NCBI GenBank assembly: GCA_009746045.1 | Contig: RPFO01000296.1 | Span: 2,639,677-2,703,676 of the forward strand | Direction: 5' to 3' | Source: Mesostigma viride | Taxonomy: Eukaryota; Streptophyta; Mesostigmatophyceae; Mesostigmatales; Mesostigmataceae | DNA length: 64,000 nt | In this document: in pieces, positions 18,803 to 29,449 of the stretch | How the letters are laid out: each line of letters starts with the position of its first letter | How positions within the stretch are numbered: the stretch's first letter is position 1 | The notes under the pieces: generated by a model | Told to the model about the DNA's origin: nothing | Seen by the model: the letters and a program-made list of their open reading frames with translations, nothing else | Database searches by the model: none | Position numbers and translations under genes: made by a program

Positions 18803-19650
18803 TTGAACGTGCCAGTCCCTTTGGCTCAGCCTTTATGTCTCTTCATGATTGACTCAGGTGCAGGAAGTAACTACATTTCCACTTCCTTGGTGCAGGAGCT
18901 GCATTTACCCGTGCTTCCCCACCCTGTGCCTGTCAAGGTCCAATATTCTGATGGCAGGCAGAGTAACTCACCTGGCTACGTGCAACTGCTTTTTCAAGTG
19001 TGGGCCGGGCCCACTTCAAATGTTCCGAAAAGTGTGACACTTTTGGTCGTTTTTTTTACTTTTTCGACGATCGTCACTCTGCAGAGTGATTCGTCGTGCG
19101 AAATCGTGCGAAATTGTGCGAAATTTGCTGAAATCGTGTGAAATTTGCTGAAATCGTGCGAATTTGTGCGAAATTTGCTGAAATTGTGCGAAATTTCATG
19201 TGAAAAATGTCGACGGTAAAAAATTTTGATGTGCACAACGTGTGTGAATTCATGCGAAATTTTGTCAAACGTCACTCCCCAAAACGACCCTTGGTTGAAA
19301 TCCATGCGAAATTGTGCGAAATCATGCAAAATTGTGCGAAATCGTGCGAAAATGTGTGAAAATTTTGCGAAAATCACGCGAAAATCACGCGAACTTGTGC
19401 GAAATTTTTTTTTTTTTTTTGCGAAAATAGCGAAAAAGTGTCACACACTTGGCTTGGACGGCGGAACATTTGAAGTGGGCCCGGCCTGTGCTCACGTCAA
19501 ACCTTGTCAGTCACAGTAGACGTCATTCCACTCACTGCTGCTGATGTGATTCTGGGGATGCCATGGTTGGAGTCTGCTAATCCTGCCATCTTGTGGTCTG
19601 AGAAGGTGGTGCAGTTCCAGGATGGGTCAGTGTGGGACGCCACCACAGTG
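18803..19650 (+). pseudogene. Aspartic protease of element B, split by a MITE
   Basis: LFMIDSGAGSNYIS (near 18840-18880) is the active-site loop. VQYSDGRQSNSPGYVQL follows and matches the VHYADGRTSHSPG segment of element A. The frame is broken at 19003 by a 484-bp MITE. The second motif, ADVILGMPWL, appears after it near 19545. The protease is therefore inactive as sequenced. Confidence 0.85.
19003..19486. mobile_element. MITE with 25-bp perfect terminal inverted repeats and an internal 10-11-bp minisatellite
   Basis: The left end (19003-19027, starting GGCCGGGCCCACTTC) and right end (19462-19486) are perfect 25-bp inverted repeats. TGTG flanks both sides (18999-19002 and 19487-19490). A second inverted pair lies just inside (GTGTGACACTTTT / AAAAAGTGTCACAC). 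The interior is largely a degenerate array of GTGCGAAAT-type 10-11-bp units, with no transposase. It interrupts the protease of element B, so it is younger than B. Confidence 0.88.
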
Positions 19651-21457
19651 ATTAATAAGGGGGGAGAAAGACCAGTCACAGAGTGCTGTTCTACTAATGA
19701 GGCTGTCAATGATGGGAGAGGGGTTGCAGGTGCCAAGGAGGACGTCAAGGTGCCTTCACTGGAAGAGAAACGTGCTGCATTACTTAAGCACGTATGGTCT
19801 GCCAATCACACCTTGTCTTACCTGGCTACTTACCCAGTGGACCACGTCTTTCTCTTACATCTGGTTCCTAACTCACCCTCTGATGAGACTCATGGCCACA
19901 CGGTGAATGCTGTGAACCCAGTACCAGCTGTCACGGAGGAGGAGCAGAAGCTGCATGATGCCCTTTTGGACAGGTTTGCTGCCATTTTTGAGGACAAAAT
20001 GCCACAGTACCCTCCTGAAGGGCCAATCACTCATGTCATCAAGCTTGTGGATGGTGCCAGGCCTCCCTTTGTTCCCATGTACAGGATGGGGCCAGCTGAG
20101 ATGGCAGAGCTGAAGGTGATTTTGACAGGCTTGTTGGAAGCTGGACTCATTCTTCCTGCCATGCAATAGTCCTTTCAGCTCTGGGTGTTTGCTTGTCCCC
20201 AAGCATGATGGTGGATGGCGGTTGTGCATTGATCTGAGAGGCCTGAACAAGGTCACAGTGAAGTCCAAGTATCCCTTGCCACGGATTGATGAGCTGCTAG
20301 AGAGGACAGCTGGATCATCTTACTTCACCAAGTTTGACCTTAGACACGCGTTCTGGCAGATCAGGATAGCTACTGAGGACATTCCAAAAACTGCATTCTC
20401 CACACCCTGGGGTCAGTTCCAGTGGACTGTGATGCCCATGGGGGCCTCCAACAGCCCAGCTACGATGCAGATGTTTGTGAATGCTATCTTTGGCCATCTG
20501 ACAGGGAACTCTCTGCCTCAGATCTCCCCTGATCTCAGGAATCCCAGGTTCAAAGACATTGCCCACCTGTGTGACCCTGCAAGACCCGTGTTCAGGACCT
20601 GCGTGGTGGCCTACATGGACGACATCCTGGTGCACTCAAAGACGTTCAAGGAGCATCTGGAGAACGTGGAGGAGGTCCTGAAGGTCATCCAGCACTACCA
20701 CTTGTCTGTCAAGAGGTCTAAGGTGGAGTGGGGGCATGAAGTGGGGTTCCTAGGGTACAAGTTGAGTTCCTTGGGTATGACACCTGACAATGCTAAGATT
20801 GCTGCCATCCTTGAGTGGCCTGTGTTGCAGTCTGCACATGATGTCAAGTCCTTCCTGGGCATGGTGGGGTGGTACAGGCGTTTTATCCCTGACATGGCTG
20901 CCATCTCCACCCCCTTGCTTGAGTTAATCAAGAAGGATGTTCAGTTTGAGTGGACAGATAGGTGTCAGCAGGCCTTTGACCTGTTGAAGCAGAAGCTCAC
21001 ATCCACCCCTGTGCTAGTGGGTCCCAATCCAGATCTACCTTATCAGGTTAGGTCAGATGCCTCTCAAGGCGCCATAGGTGCTGTGCTGATGCAAGACCAT
21101 GGCTATGGACCACAGCCAGTGGAGTACATGTCTAAAACCATGAGCTCAGCTGAACGTAACTACCCTGTACACGAGCAGGAGTTGCTGGGTTTAGTGGTAG
21201 CATGTCACAAGTGGGAGCATCTGTTGAAGGGAGCTCAGTTTTCTGTGGCTAGCAGTGCTACAGATGGGCTAGGGCAAGAGTCTATCACCCTGATGACTGA
21301 CCACAGGCCCTTGGTGCACGTGCTAGAACAGAGTAGGATGAGTAAGAGGATGGCTGGGTGGATGGAGTACCTAGGGGGATTCTATCCTTTCTCTGTGCAG
21401 TATGTCCCAGGATCACAGAATGTGGTGCCAGACGCCCTCTCTAGAGAAGGGATCTGA
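19504..21457 (+). pseudogene. pol: Reverse transcriptase-RNase H of element B, one frame break
   Basis: The first frame runs to a stop at 20169 just after EAGLILPAMQ. The second, from before 20189, continues with LVPKHDGGWRLCIDLRGLN. Motif A reads KFDLRHAFWQI (near 20330), the catalytic box YMDD lies near 20613, and RNase H follows (RSDASQGAIGAVLMQ, HEQELLGLV, MTDHRPLV). The SRE end lies at 21450. About 40 extra residues between the palm helix and YMDD (PQISPDLRNPRF...) are shared with element A. GC-ending codons prevail, unlike element A. The terminal TGA overlaps the ATG of the next frame (TGATG, 21455-21459). Confidence 0.9.
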
Positions 21458-23479
21458 TGGGAGCATTTCACGAGGATCTGGATATTTGTGCTGCCATGGT
21501 TTCTGTAGTAGAGTGTGGTGCTGTCACAAGGGCACAGGCAGCTAACCAGCAAACCTCCAAGCTGAGTCCACCCCCTGTAGAGGCTAGCTTTAGTCACGAG
21601 ATGCTCATTGACCAGGGCTCTGTCCCAGGGTCGACAGGCGTCCAGGGTGGGGGTCAGTCACTGCAGGCAGTCTTAGGGAGGGTCTGTTGTAGCCAGCCCA
21701 CTCTCACAACACAACCAAGCACAGAGAATCCTAGGAGGGGGAAGGGACGGCCCAGGAAGTGGATACTGGAGCCAGGGATGCTGACCAAGTCTAGAGGATT
21801 GGCAGCTGAGATCAAGGGGAAGTCACGTACACCTGTGGCTGATGTTCTGTCATCCAAGCATCTAGTCACTAGTCACCTGCAGGAGGGTGAGGTGCTGCAG
21901 CTGCAGCCTTTAGGACCTGGCAAACAGCTAGTCCTGCCTAACCCTATGAGTATAGCCCTGCTGGACGTGATTAAGGCCTTCACTAAAACTGAGGACCTGG
22001 CCACTAAGGCCATTCAGGAAGGAAGCTTTGGTAACAGGCCTGTGGAGTACTGGGAGGGAGTCCTGTATGTCCACACCCAGGATGCAGATCATGTAGTGAC
22101 CAGGAAGGTCTATGTGCCAGAAATGGCCATTCCCACTGTGTTGCATTGCTTCCATGACGACGTGACTGCGTGTCATCCTGGGTATGCTAAGCTTCTCCAT
22201 GAAGTACAAGAGAGGTTTTGGTGGCCTGGCATGTTTCGTGATATCAAAGCCTATGTGGCTTCCTGTGACTCATGCCAAAGGAATAAGGTTAGGACTCAGG
22301 CAGTGCCTATCTTTCCTATGGCCATGCCTATTCCCCTTCGACCCTGGATCAGTGTGACCATGGACTTCATTTGTGGCTTGCCTGTTTCTGATGCTGGCAA
22401 TGACAGGATACTGTGGTGATGGACAGGCTGTCTAGAATGTGCCACCTCATCCCCTGCAATGCCCATCTCACAGCTGCCCAGTGTGTAGAGTTGTTCATGA
22501 AGGAGGTGTACAGATTGCATGGCATGCCACGTGTAATCATCACTGACCAGGATCCCTTGTGGATGTCTGGGTTTTGGAAGTCCTTCTTTGACATCCTAGA
22601 CACTAAGTTGGCCTTTGGAGTAGCATACAGGTGTGCCAGCACGGGGGCTGTGGAGAGGCTGAACCGTATTGTACGGGAATGCCAGAAGCACTATTGTACC
22701 CATGATAACAAGGAATGGGACAAGAAACTTCCCTTCATAGAGTTTGCCATCAACAACTCACCCCTGGCTCCTCACCAAATGTCTCCATTTGTCATTTGCC
22801 ATGGCCAGTGCCCCTTGACTCCATTTGACCTGGAGTTACCTGACAGGGATGCTGAAGGCCCCTTCAGAAGACGCCTAACCTCTGTCCACCAGCTGATAGC
22901 ATCCTTCCAGGAAGCTCACAGTATGGTGCTGCTCAGATGTTGCATGCACAGGACAAGTATTTAAACAATGCTTGGCAACAGATGTTGGCTACACACACCT
23001 TTGTGGCTCCTGGTGACCTGGTGCTCTTGGAGGCTAATCGTGTGCTACCTGAAAAGGAGCAATGCAGGAAACTGCAACCCTTGTGGTTGGGACCTTACCC
23101 TGTCCTGGACACCTTCCACTATGGGACTGTAGTTCAAGTCCAGGTGCCTTCCCACTGGAGGCTTAAGACTAATGTGTTTCACCTGGCCCAGCTCAAACTG
23201 TATAAACGCAACACCTTGCAGGGACGCCTTTCTGCTCCCTTACCATTTGAGCTGGATACTGAGGGGGAGAGGATATATGAAGTGGAGCAGCTGGTGGCTC
23301 ACAGAGTCAAAGGAAAGGGTAGGACCAAGCAGCTGCAGTTTAAGGTGCACTGGAAAGGAGAGTTAGAGTCTACTGCCACATGGCTGTGGTTGTCTGACTT
23401 GACTCACTGCCATGAGGTGGTCCAGGAGTATTGCCAAAGAAGGGGCTCACTCTTCCTTCTTGGTATACTGAGTTGGTGA
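21457..23479 (+). pseudogene. pol: Integrase-chromodomain of element B, two frame breaks
   Basis: The first frame (21457-22419) starts with a long linker holding an AT-hook-like RGKGRPRKW near 21740. It continues with the HHCC finger (HCFHDD...HPGYAK...CDSCQ) and the first catalytic Asp (VTMDFICG). The second (22413-22964) has IITDQDPLW and VERLNR, the other two acidic residues. The third (22937-23479) has the GPYPV module and a chromodomain (YEVEQLVAHRVKGKG...FKVHWKGELESTATW). Frame changes lie near 22415 and 22940. The triad residues are all present, but the chain is broken. Confidence 0.9.
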
Positions 23480-23539
23480 AAACCACTGCTCCCCTTCCTA
23501 TATCTCAGGACTAACGAATGGTTTCTTCGTGCATGCTGT

Positions 23540-24684
23540 GTGGTCCCAGATGGAGGAGGAGTTCACGTACCCCAACTTGGGCCTGGGCGCCACCACGGAG
23601 GAAGGGGTCACGGGTATGCATCCAGAGGCCCCAACCCCATGAGTTATGTGGAATCCCTGTTTGACAGTATTGTCAGGCGTGACCTTAGGAGGGGTCAGCA
23701 GATGGATACCATTAACAAGCTCTTGCATTCAGTGATCTCCAAGCAGGATAAGCTACAGGAGCTTCTTCAGGGGTTGTCCTTGTCCCAGCCCCAGATGGGG
23801 AGTGGTGTTAACATAGCTCTCAGCTCCAGCAGCACTCCCATCATTCAGATTCCTCGTCATGTGGTACCTGTCAAGAATGTGGTGGCCTATGTGGATCACA
23901 GGAAGTGCACGGGACCTTGTGAGCATTGTGAGACGCTGGCCAAGGCAGTGGCTGCCCTTAACAGGGAGGAGGGGGAAGTGAGCCCTGAGGGTTATGTGGA
24001 GGAGGTCTTGTCTCAGTTGCACACCAGCCTGTATGAGATTGGCTCTCCTTTTGTGGGCCACCTGTTGCACAGGATGTTTGCCTTGACTCCAGGACCTGAG
24101 ATTGACATGAGACCTGCAGAGGGGCAGGATATGTTGACCACCTTGCCTGAGGCTTTGAAAGGAGCCTTCATGCAGTTCCAGCCAGTGAGCATGGGTGAGG
24201 CCTCCTACATGGAGTTGTTGGAGTTTTCAGTCAGCAGGGAGACTTTGACTTGGCTCCTTCTTCTTCCAGCTCGGTCAAGGGGTGCTTCCCTTTGGAGACA
24301 TCCAACCTTTTCTGCAGCCCAGGGTTGCCTAAGTACACCATGGAGCTCAAGGTTCGTCTGACCCCATTGAGGGTGTTGGTGCCTTTGATAGGTGCTAAGT
24401 GGTCAGTGGTCAAGACCTTTCTCCAGTTCTGGTGGGCGTACAGGTCATGGGTGAGCAGGCACAAGACGTCTTCTACTTGGGTGATGGATCCTGAGAGCCA
24501 GTCTGTGGTGCTTCTCTCCTACCCAGGGACATGCCTGCGTTATGTTGCCCAGATGGCAGCAGGGGCTGCAGAGACGTGCATGGTGCTGCAGGTCAGCAGG
24601 AACTGGCCAGATTGGTTCACATGGTGGAGCAGTTTCCCTTGTTTGGGACCAGGGCAAGGATGGTGTGAATGGGGATTGGTATAG
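23540..24684 (+). pseudogene. Extra ORF downstream of pol in element B
   Basis: The first frame (about 23540-24361) encodes an acidic helical protein with RQMDTINKLLHSVISKQDKLQELLQG-like coiled-coil character and a CTGPCEHC cysteine cluster near 23910. The register changes near 24280, and the second frame (to 24684) is Trp/Val-rich. There is no signal peptide or transmembrane anchor. The position equals the extra ORF of element A, but the sequence is not clearly related. Function unknown. Confidence 0.5.
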
Positions 24685-25078
24685 CCTGTGAAGAACAGAG
24701 CTGTGCAGGAAGAGGATGGGGAAGGATGGGGAAGAGCATGGAAGGTGCTTTGGATTGTGGTGTGAGGGGGGGATTCCAGGATGGATGATGGGGGGCTCCA
24801 GTCCAGTTCTGATGTTCCAGTCCAGAGTTCCAGGTTCCAGGATGCTGAATGGAAGACCTTGTATTATGAGATGTGTTTATCTGGCTTTATAGTAGATAAG
24901 GTAGTGACTTGTTTGCTGTAGAGACCTGTGACTAGATGTTTATGAGATAGGAGGCCCTGTTTCAGGGATGTAAAAACCCATCTGCTTTTCCCAAGAGATG
25001 GTGGATTTCTGTTCAATGTTCCTCTGCCTTCAAGAGTTGGCTATTGGACCTGGGAGGTCCAGTTTTGAGGGGGAGATA
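24685..25078 (+). other. 3' untranslated region and polypurine tract of element B
   Basis: No gene is seen. The region is rich in GATG and CCAG repeats and ends in the purine run GAGGGGGAGATA (25067-25078), which abuts the LTR. Confidence 0.8.
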
Positions 25079-25856
25079 TGTAACAAGCAAAAATGACTTT
25101 GTTGTTACATCCTTTGTTTTGTGAATGTTTGGCTTTTATTCGAGGACTTTTGGATCAGTATTGAGAAAGTTATGAGGTTTCTAAGACGACGGTACTTGGA
25201 GCTGATACTTTGTCAGCCAACTGATAGGAACCCTCATTGGTCGTGGCCTGATCCACGTAGGGTTGTAGTTTGTTGGCTGATACTACTGATAGGAGCCCTC
25301 ATTGGTCGTGGCCTGATCCACGTGGGGTTGTAGTTTGTTAGTTGGTACTATTGAGTCTTAAATGCTCCTTTGGGACTTCAGTGCTCACGACAGATTTAGG
25401 ATCTCATGGAAAGATTCTGCCAGGCTGTGTGTGGTGTTGTTCTGTTTTGTGTGACTAGGATGGATACGAAGATCTTGTATAGGATTCCATGGTTCTGATT
25501 GGTTCTCTTCAGGCTAAGGTTGGAGCAAGTCGACAAGCACGTCGATATCAAGGACGTGGGGTCGCCATTGTTGCTACGTTGGTTTTGATTCACCATGGTA
25601 TAATAAAGCTTGTCTTTGTTGTCCATTCATAAGAGCCCCTTGGCTATAGACGTCCTTCAGTTCCACAGAGGTCGTCTATACACGAGCTTGTCTTTGTGTC
25701 TACAAGGGGTTGTGATTCCCTAAATCACGTGCTGTGGAATTTCCATCTCAACGTTGCTCGGATACTTGAAGTTCTGCAACTCAAGAAAGCAACCCAGGTA
25801 AAAGATCTTTCATATTGGACTATGGATGATGTTGATGATCATTTTTAGTCGTTACA
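25079..25856 (+). repeat. 3' LTR of element B
   Basis: The LTR is 778 bp, starts TGTAAC right after the polypurine tract and ends GTTACA, a 6-bp terminal inverted repeat. It contains a tandem duplication of about 63 bp (25221-25345; the unit includes CATTGGTCGTGGCCTGATCC). A diverged relative lies on the minus strand at about 26935-27524. Confidence 0.92.
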
Positions 25857-26182
25857 ATCTCAAGGAGACAACCAGCGCAGGCCAGAAATCGGGAGAATCC
25901 GGACCATGGTAGCTCGCCCAGTGGGGAAGCGCCCGCGAGTGCAATCCCGCGGGAGGCACGCCAGATAGCTCCCCCTAGGGCAGCGTGCGGCTGCCTAGAT
26001 AGATGTTGTAGTTAGAATGCTGTTAGATAGATGTAGTATGTCGCCAATGTAGATAGATTAGACCGGTAGGAATGTTTGCACCCATCCATCCATCCATCGG
26101 GGTTAATGCTCCGTGACTCCCCAACGTACGGGAGCACGAGTCTAATTAATTAATTAATTAATGGTAGCTCGAGCCTGCCGTT
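25857..26182 (+). repeat. Dispersed repeat copy, split by a LINE
   Basis: 25861-25916 and 26172-26182 together form one copy of a repeat starting CAAGGAGACAACCAGCGC and running through CCGGACCATGGTAGCTCG to GAGCCTGCCGTTAT. Other copies are at 26846-26886 (partial), 33967-34025 (-), 51010-51136 (-) and 52236-52350 (+). The LINE at 25917-26160 interrupts it. Nature unknown. Confidence 0.8.
25917..26160 (+). mobile_element. 5'-truncated LINE copy, 244 bp
   Basis: It is flanked by an 11-bp target duplication, ATGGTAGCTCG (25906-25916 and 26161-26171). It starts with the last codons of a LINE ORF2 (PVGKRPRVQSRGRHAR, stop), then the 3' UTR with three to four CCAT units and the CTCCCCAACG...GGGAGCACGAG hairpin. 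The tail is (TTAA/TAAT)n. The same 3' UTR recurs at 33118-33418 and 27675-27721. Confidence 0.92.
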
Positions 26183-26760
26183 ATTAAAATTAAAATTAAA
26201 TTATAACATGCCTCCGTGGGGGGTCATGTAGCACATATTCCATGATGGATGGCCGTGGAGGAAGCCGCGTGATCGAACTATCCTAACTCTAAGCTATCTA
26301 GAAAATCCTAACTACACTACTCATCAAAACGCCTCCTCCGCTTGGGGGGAGGTGGCTTGCCCACAGGGTCGGGCGTGTGTGCCTTGACAATCTTCTTCCA
26401 CCGCGTCTTGTCCTGCATGGCAGTCCAAAGACGGGAGAGAGAGTGGATGCGGTGCTCAAACTGGGCTGGGACCACTAGGTCGTCCAGCAACATCTGAACG
26501 TAGTTCGTGACAGGTTTCCCAACCCTTTTGGGAATGTCCTCGGGGCCAGGCCAGGTCAGAATGTGCTGCCCTGGCTGGCCAAGCCGCTGGGGGCCGGCCA
26601 GACCAAGGGTGGTGTCGACCTGGCTGGTGCGGGCAAGGTGTCCTACAAATGCTATCCTACGCTGCCTAATCTCGTCCGAAACACGAGGCATGCCATGATA
26701 CAAAGACTCTGCCGTTATATCTTCACTTAATCTAGTCAATTGAATCCATCGGGGTTGATG
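26183..26760 (-). mobile_element. 5'-truncated LINE copy with ORF2 C-terminus
   Basis: On the minus strand the frame ends at 26317 with KPPPPKRRRRFDE. Upstream it reads LYHGMPRVSDEIRQRRIAF, VGHLARTSQ, GQHILTWPGPEDIPKR and LWTAMQDKTRWKKIV. This is the usual C-terminal layout of non-LTR reverse transcriptases after the RT core: RRxxFxGHxxR, then a W-rich motif and WxxxxDRxxW. The 3' UTR follows to a (ATTTTA)n tail at 26183-26205. The RT core itself is absent. The 5' edge is approximate. Confidence 0.85.
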
Positions 26761-26842
26761 AATTAAACTCGTGCACACAATCATACCGCGGCTTAACAAA
26801 CAATTGCTCACACCACATTGGACCGCAATGCGTTGATCAAGA

Positions 26843-26935
26843 AATATCAAGGAGACAACCAGCGCATGCGCAGGCCAGAAATCGAGAGATGCGTTGATCA
26901 TGTGCACAAGAAATATAATTGTCTCCTTGATAATT
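26843..26935. repeat. Short inverted-repeat segment
   Basis: TATCAAGGAGACAA (26843) is mirrored by TTGTCTCCTTGATA (ending 26935). Between them TGCGTTGATCA occurs as a second copy of the sequence just left of the segment (26830 and 26889). It contains a partial copy of the dispersed repeat. It may be a small insertion with target duplication or a rearranged copy. Confidence 0.55.
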
Positions 26936-27524
26936 GTGTGATTTGTGTCTAGTTATCTCAGTAAGTTAGACAAGTAATATCCTTGACTACTTCTGTGGAA
27001 CTGAAAGTGGTCAACGAGCAAGAGGCTTTGAGGATGGATGAATAATGCGAACCTTATTATACCATGTTAGATTAGATCACAACAAACGTTCCAGCAATGG
27101 CAACCCATACGTCCTTATATCAACGTGCATGTCGAGCATGCTCCACCGTTAGCCTGAAATGGACCAATCAGGTTACAGCATAACATGGTAAGATTCTTTC
27201 GTCCCTCTAACTAGACACGTAACAGAAGAGCACACAAACCAGCCTGGCAGAATCCAGACGTGGAATCACCGAATCTTGATAAGCACTGGAGTCCTAAAGG
27301 ATCATTTAAGACTTGGCAGAACCGACCAACTAATAACCCCACGTGGATCAGGCCACGACCAATGAGGGTCTAAACAAGTCAGTTGACAAAGTCCAGGTCT
27401 CCAAATATCTCTGCACGTGGGAAACCTCATAACTAGCTCAATACTTGTCCAAAAGGCCTCAAATAAAATCCCAAACTATTACAAAACTCAGGATGTAACA
27501 ACAAGTCAGATTTGGTTGTGACAT
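26936..27524 (-). repeat. Diverged solo-like LTR related to element B
   Basis: The reverse complement aligns by eye with the 3' LTR at 25079: CTTGTTGTTACATCC, TATTGAG, CATTGGTCGTGGCCTGATCC, the GGTATAATAA box and AGTTCCACAGA in the same order. It has only one copy of the 63-bp unit. A short piece (27525-27660) that may be internal 3' sequence remains, but no coding region. End coordinates are approximate. Confidence 0.75.
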
Positions 27525-27674
27525 ATTGACATGTCAAGCAAATGTGGGTCAGCAAGTATTGACTGTCCTCCCTAATGGTGGCGGTTGCTAGGGAACATCC
27601 AGTAATTTTATCCTGAGGGGGGGCACTCAGGGTTCAAGGGAACTCCCACAGCAACCTTGGGTTGGTACCACAAT

Positions 27675-27721
27675 TAATTAATTAATTAATTAGACTCGTG
27701 CTCCCGTTGGGGAGTCACGGA
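27675..27721 (-). mobile_element. 47-bp LINE 3'-end insertion
   Basis: Exact target duplications ACCACAAT (27667-27674 and 27722-27729) flank a 47-bp piece. On the minus strand it is the last part of the LINE 3' UTR (GTGACTCCCCAACGGGAGC) plus an (ATTA)n tail. It is an extremely 5'-truncated insertion of the same LINE family as 25917-26160. Confidence 0.9.
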
Positions 27722-27741
27722 ACCACAATGCATGGCACTAC

Positions 27742-28043
27742 CCAACGCCAGTGGCGGCGGCGGCCCGGCTAAGGCGGTGGCAGCCCAGAGGAGGCGGCGG
27801 GGGCAGCAGCCTGGAGCCGGCGGCGGCAGCGGCGGCCCGAAGGAGGAGGCGGCGGCGGCGGCCCGTAGGAGGCGGTGGCGGCGGCGGCCCGGAGGAGGCG
27901 GTGGCGGCTTGGAGGCGGCAGCGGCCCGTAGGAGGCGGCGGCGGCCCGGAGGCGGCGGCGGCCCGTAGGAGGCGGTGGTGGCCCGTAGGCGGCAGCGGCC
28001 CGTAGGAGGCGGCGGCGGCCCGGAGGAGGAGGCGGCGGCGGCC
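27742..28043. repeat. GGC-rich degenerate minisatellite
   Basis: About 300 bp of imperfect GGCGGCGGCCCGTAGGAGGC-type units of roughly 20-30 bp. All six frames are Ala/Gly/Pro/Arg low complexity, and I do not regard any as a gene. The plus strand is strongly purine/G biased. Confidence 0.9.
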
Positions 28044-29449
28044 ATTGAAACCACCACTCAGTTGGACAGCCTACACGAGCTTTCACCAACAAAGCCTGAC
28101 ATGTCAAACTACCAGTGAAGATTCGCTTTTTGCACCCGAGTGGGTTGAGAGCCCACTACTCGTCTAGCCACTAAATCGGCACATGCCAAACCAGCCACTT
28201 CAGGCTGGCTTCAACCATGCTTGAACCACCGTCAACATGAGTGGCTCAACACATGTAGTGAACGTTGGAACTGATGGGAAGCACAGATGTCCACCGGGGG
28301 AAGTGATGGCACCACGGCTCCATCGCAAGCAAGGGCCACTAGGCCTACTGTCCACACCATGATGGCTGATTGAGCTTCAAACGTTGCCAAGCATTATGAT
28401 GATGGCACCACTGATATGCCACATCCTTGATGATAAGTGTAGCAATAGTAGCCGGGCCGCAGCAGCAAGAAGATATGTCGCATGCAGCGCCACGTAGGTC
28501 CGTCCACCATGCGCCGCACCTGCAAGTGTGTAAGCAAGGGCATGGTTGCATGTCTGGGGGTGGCCTTGTACATTTGGGAGGAGTTGGCGCCACATGTATA
28601 AGTAACGCAAAGAAGCCAAGCACTCAAGTCCATCGTTGAAAGAAAATACACACATGAGATTCAAGGCCACATCTCACGATCATGGAGGCAGCCAACAAGC
28701 ACTACAATGGACACCACAACTCCAACATTCCATTATAGTGCTTAAAGCCAAACACCGCAAAATGATCGGGAGCAAGACAATGGCCCGGCACATATGTTTG
28801 AGATACTCATATTACACTGCGGCAAGAAGATGTTCAATGTTGATACGAAGTTTTATGGCCGAGGAAACGCACCAACTTACAACAAACACAGATGAAATGT
28901 AGCCAGGATACACATGTTGTCCCACTTAGGATTGTTAACGTGAAGATGGATGTGCCGGAAAGGATGTAGGCAGCCTGTGGTGCATAGAAGTTGCACCTTC
29001 CCTATTGCACTAAGCAAGCGCTGCCATGCTAGCAACATTGCCAGCAAATACCTCCAAATGATCCATGAGGGCATTGACCTCGTGAAGGTGCATCGAGGTT
29101 GCAGTTTCATATTCGCTCATGGGAGTTGGGGTTGCGAACAAGCACTGCCAACACTTGGAGCAGACGCGGCATTGCTAGGGCAGTTGCCGTGACCAAGAGA
29201 AGCAACGAACCCGCATCGGGCCCGGGCCCGCTTCGAAGTACCCGTAGCCTCACCGACAACGCTTCCACCAAGAGTTGCAGAGACCTTGCGTTTTGACGTG
29301 GGTGGCTCGTTGGGATGGTGTGCTCTTTGTTTTCCCCGACCACGGGGTGGAGGACCTAAAGGGTTTTCTACCAAGCGAGCAGCACTTCCATCCCCTCCCG
29401 GCAATGTCGCATTGTGACTGACCTGACTTTATGGCAGTGTCTTCTGCTG
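28044..29449. other. No recognised gene
   Basis: Mixed-composition sequence. Only short frames without family features are present. I see no repeat structure or RNA gene. Confidence 0.5.

Noticed and set aside
27732..28107. Ala/Pro/Gly-rich frames on the GGC region
   Set aside because: GC-rich degenerate minisatellite keeps all frames open.
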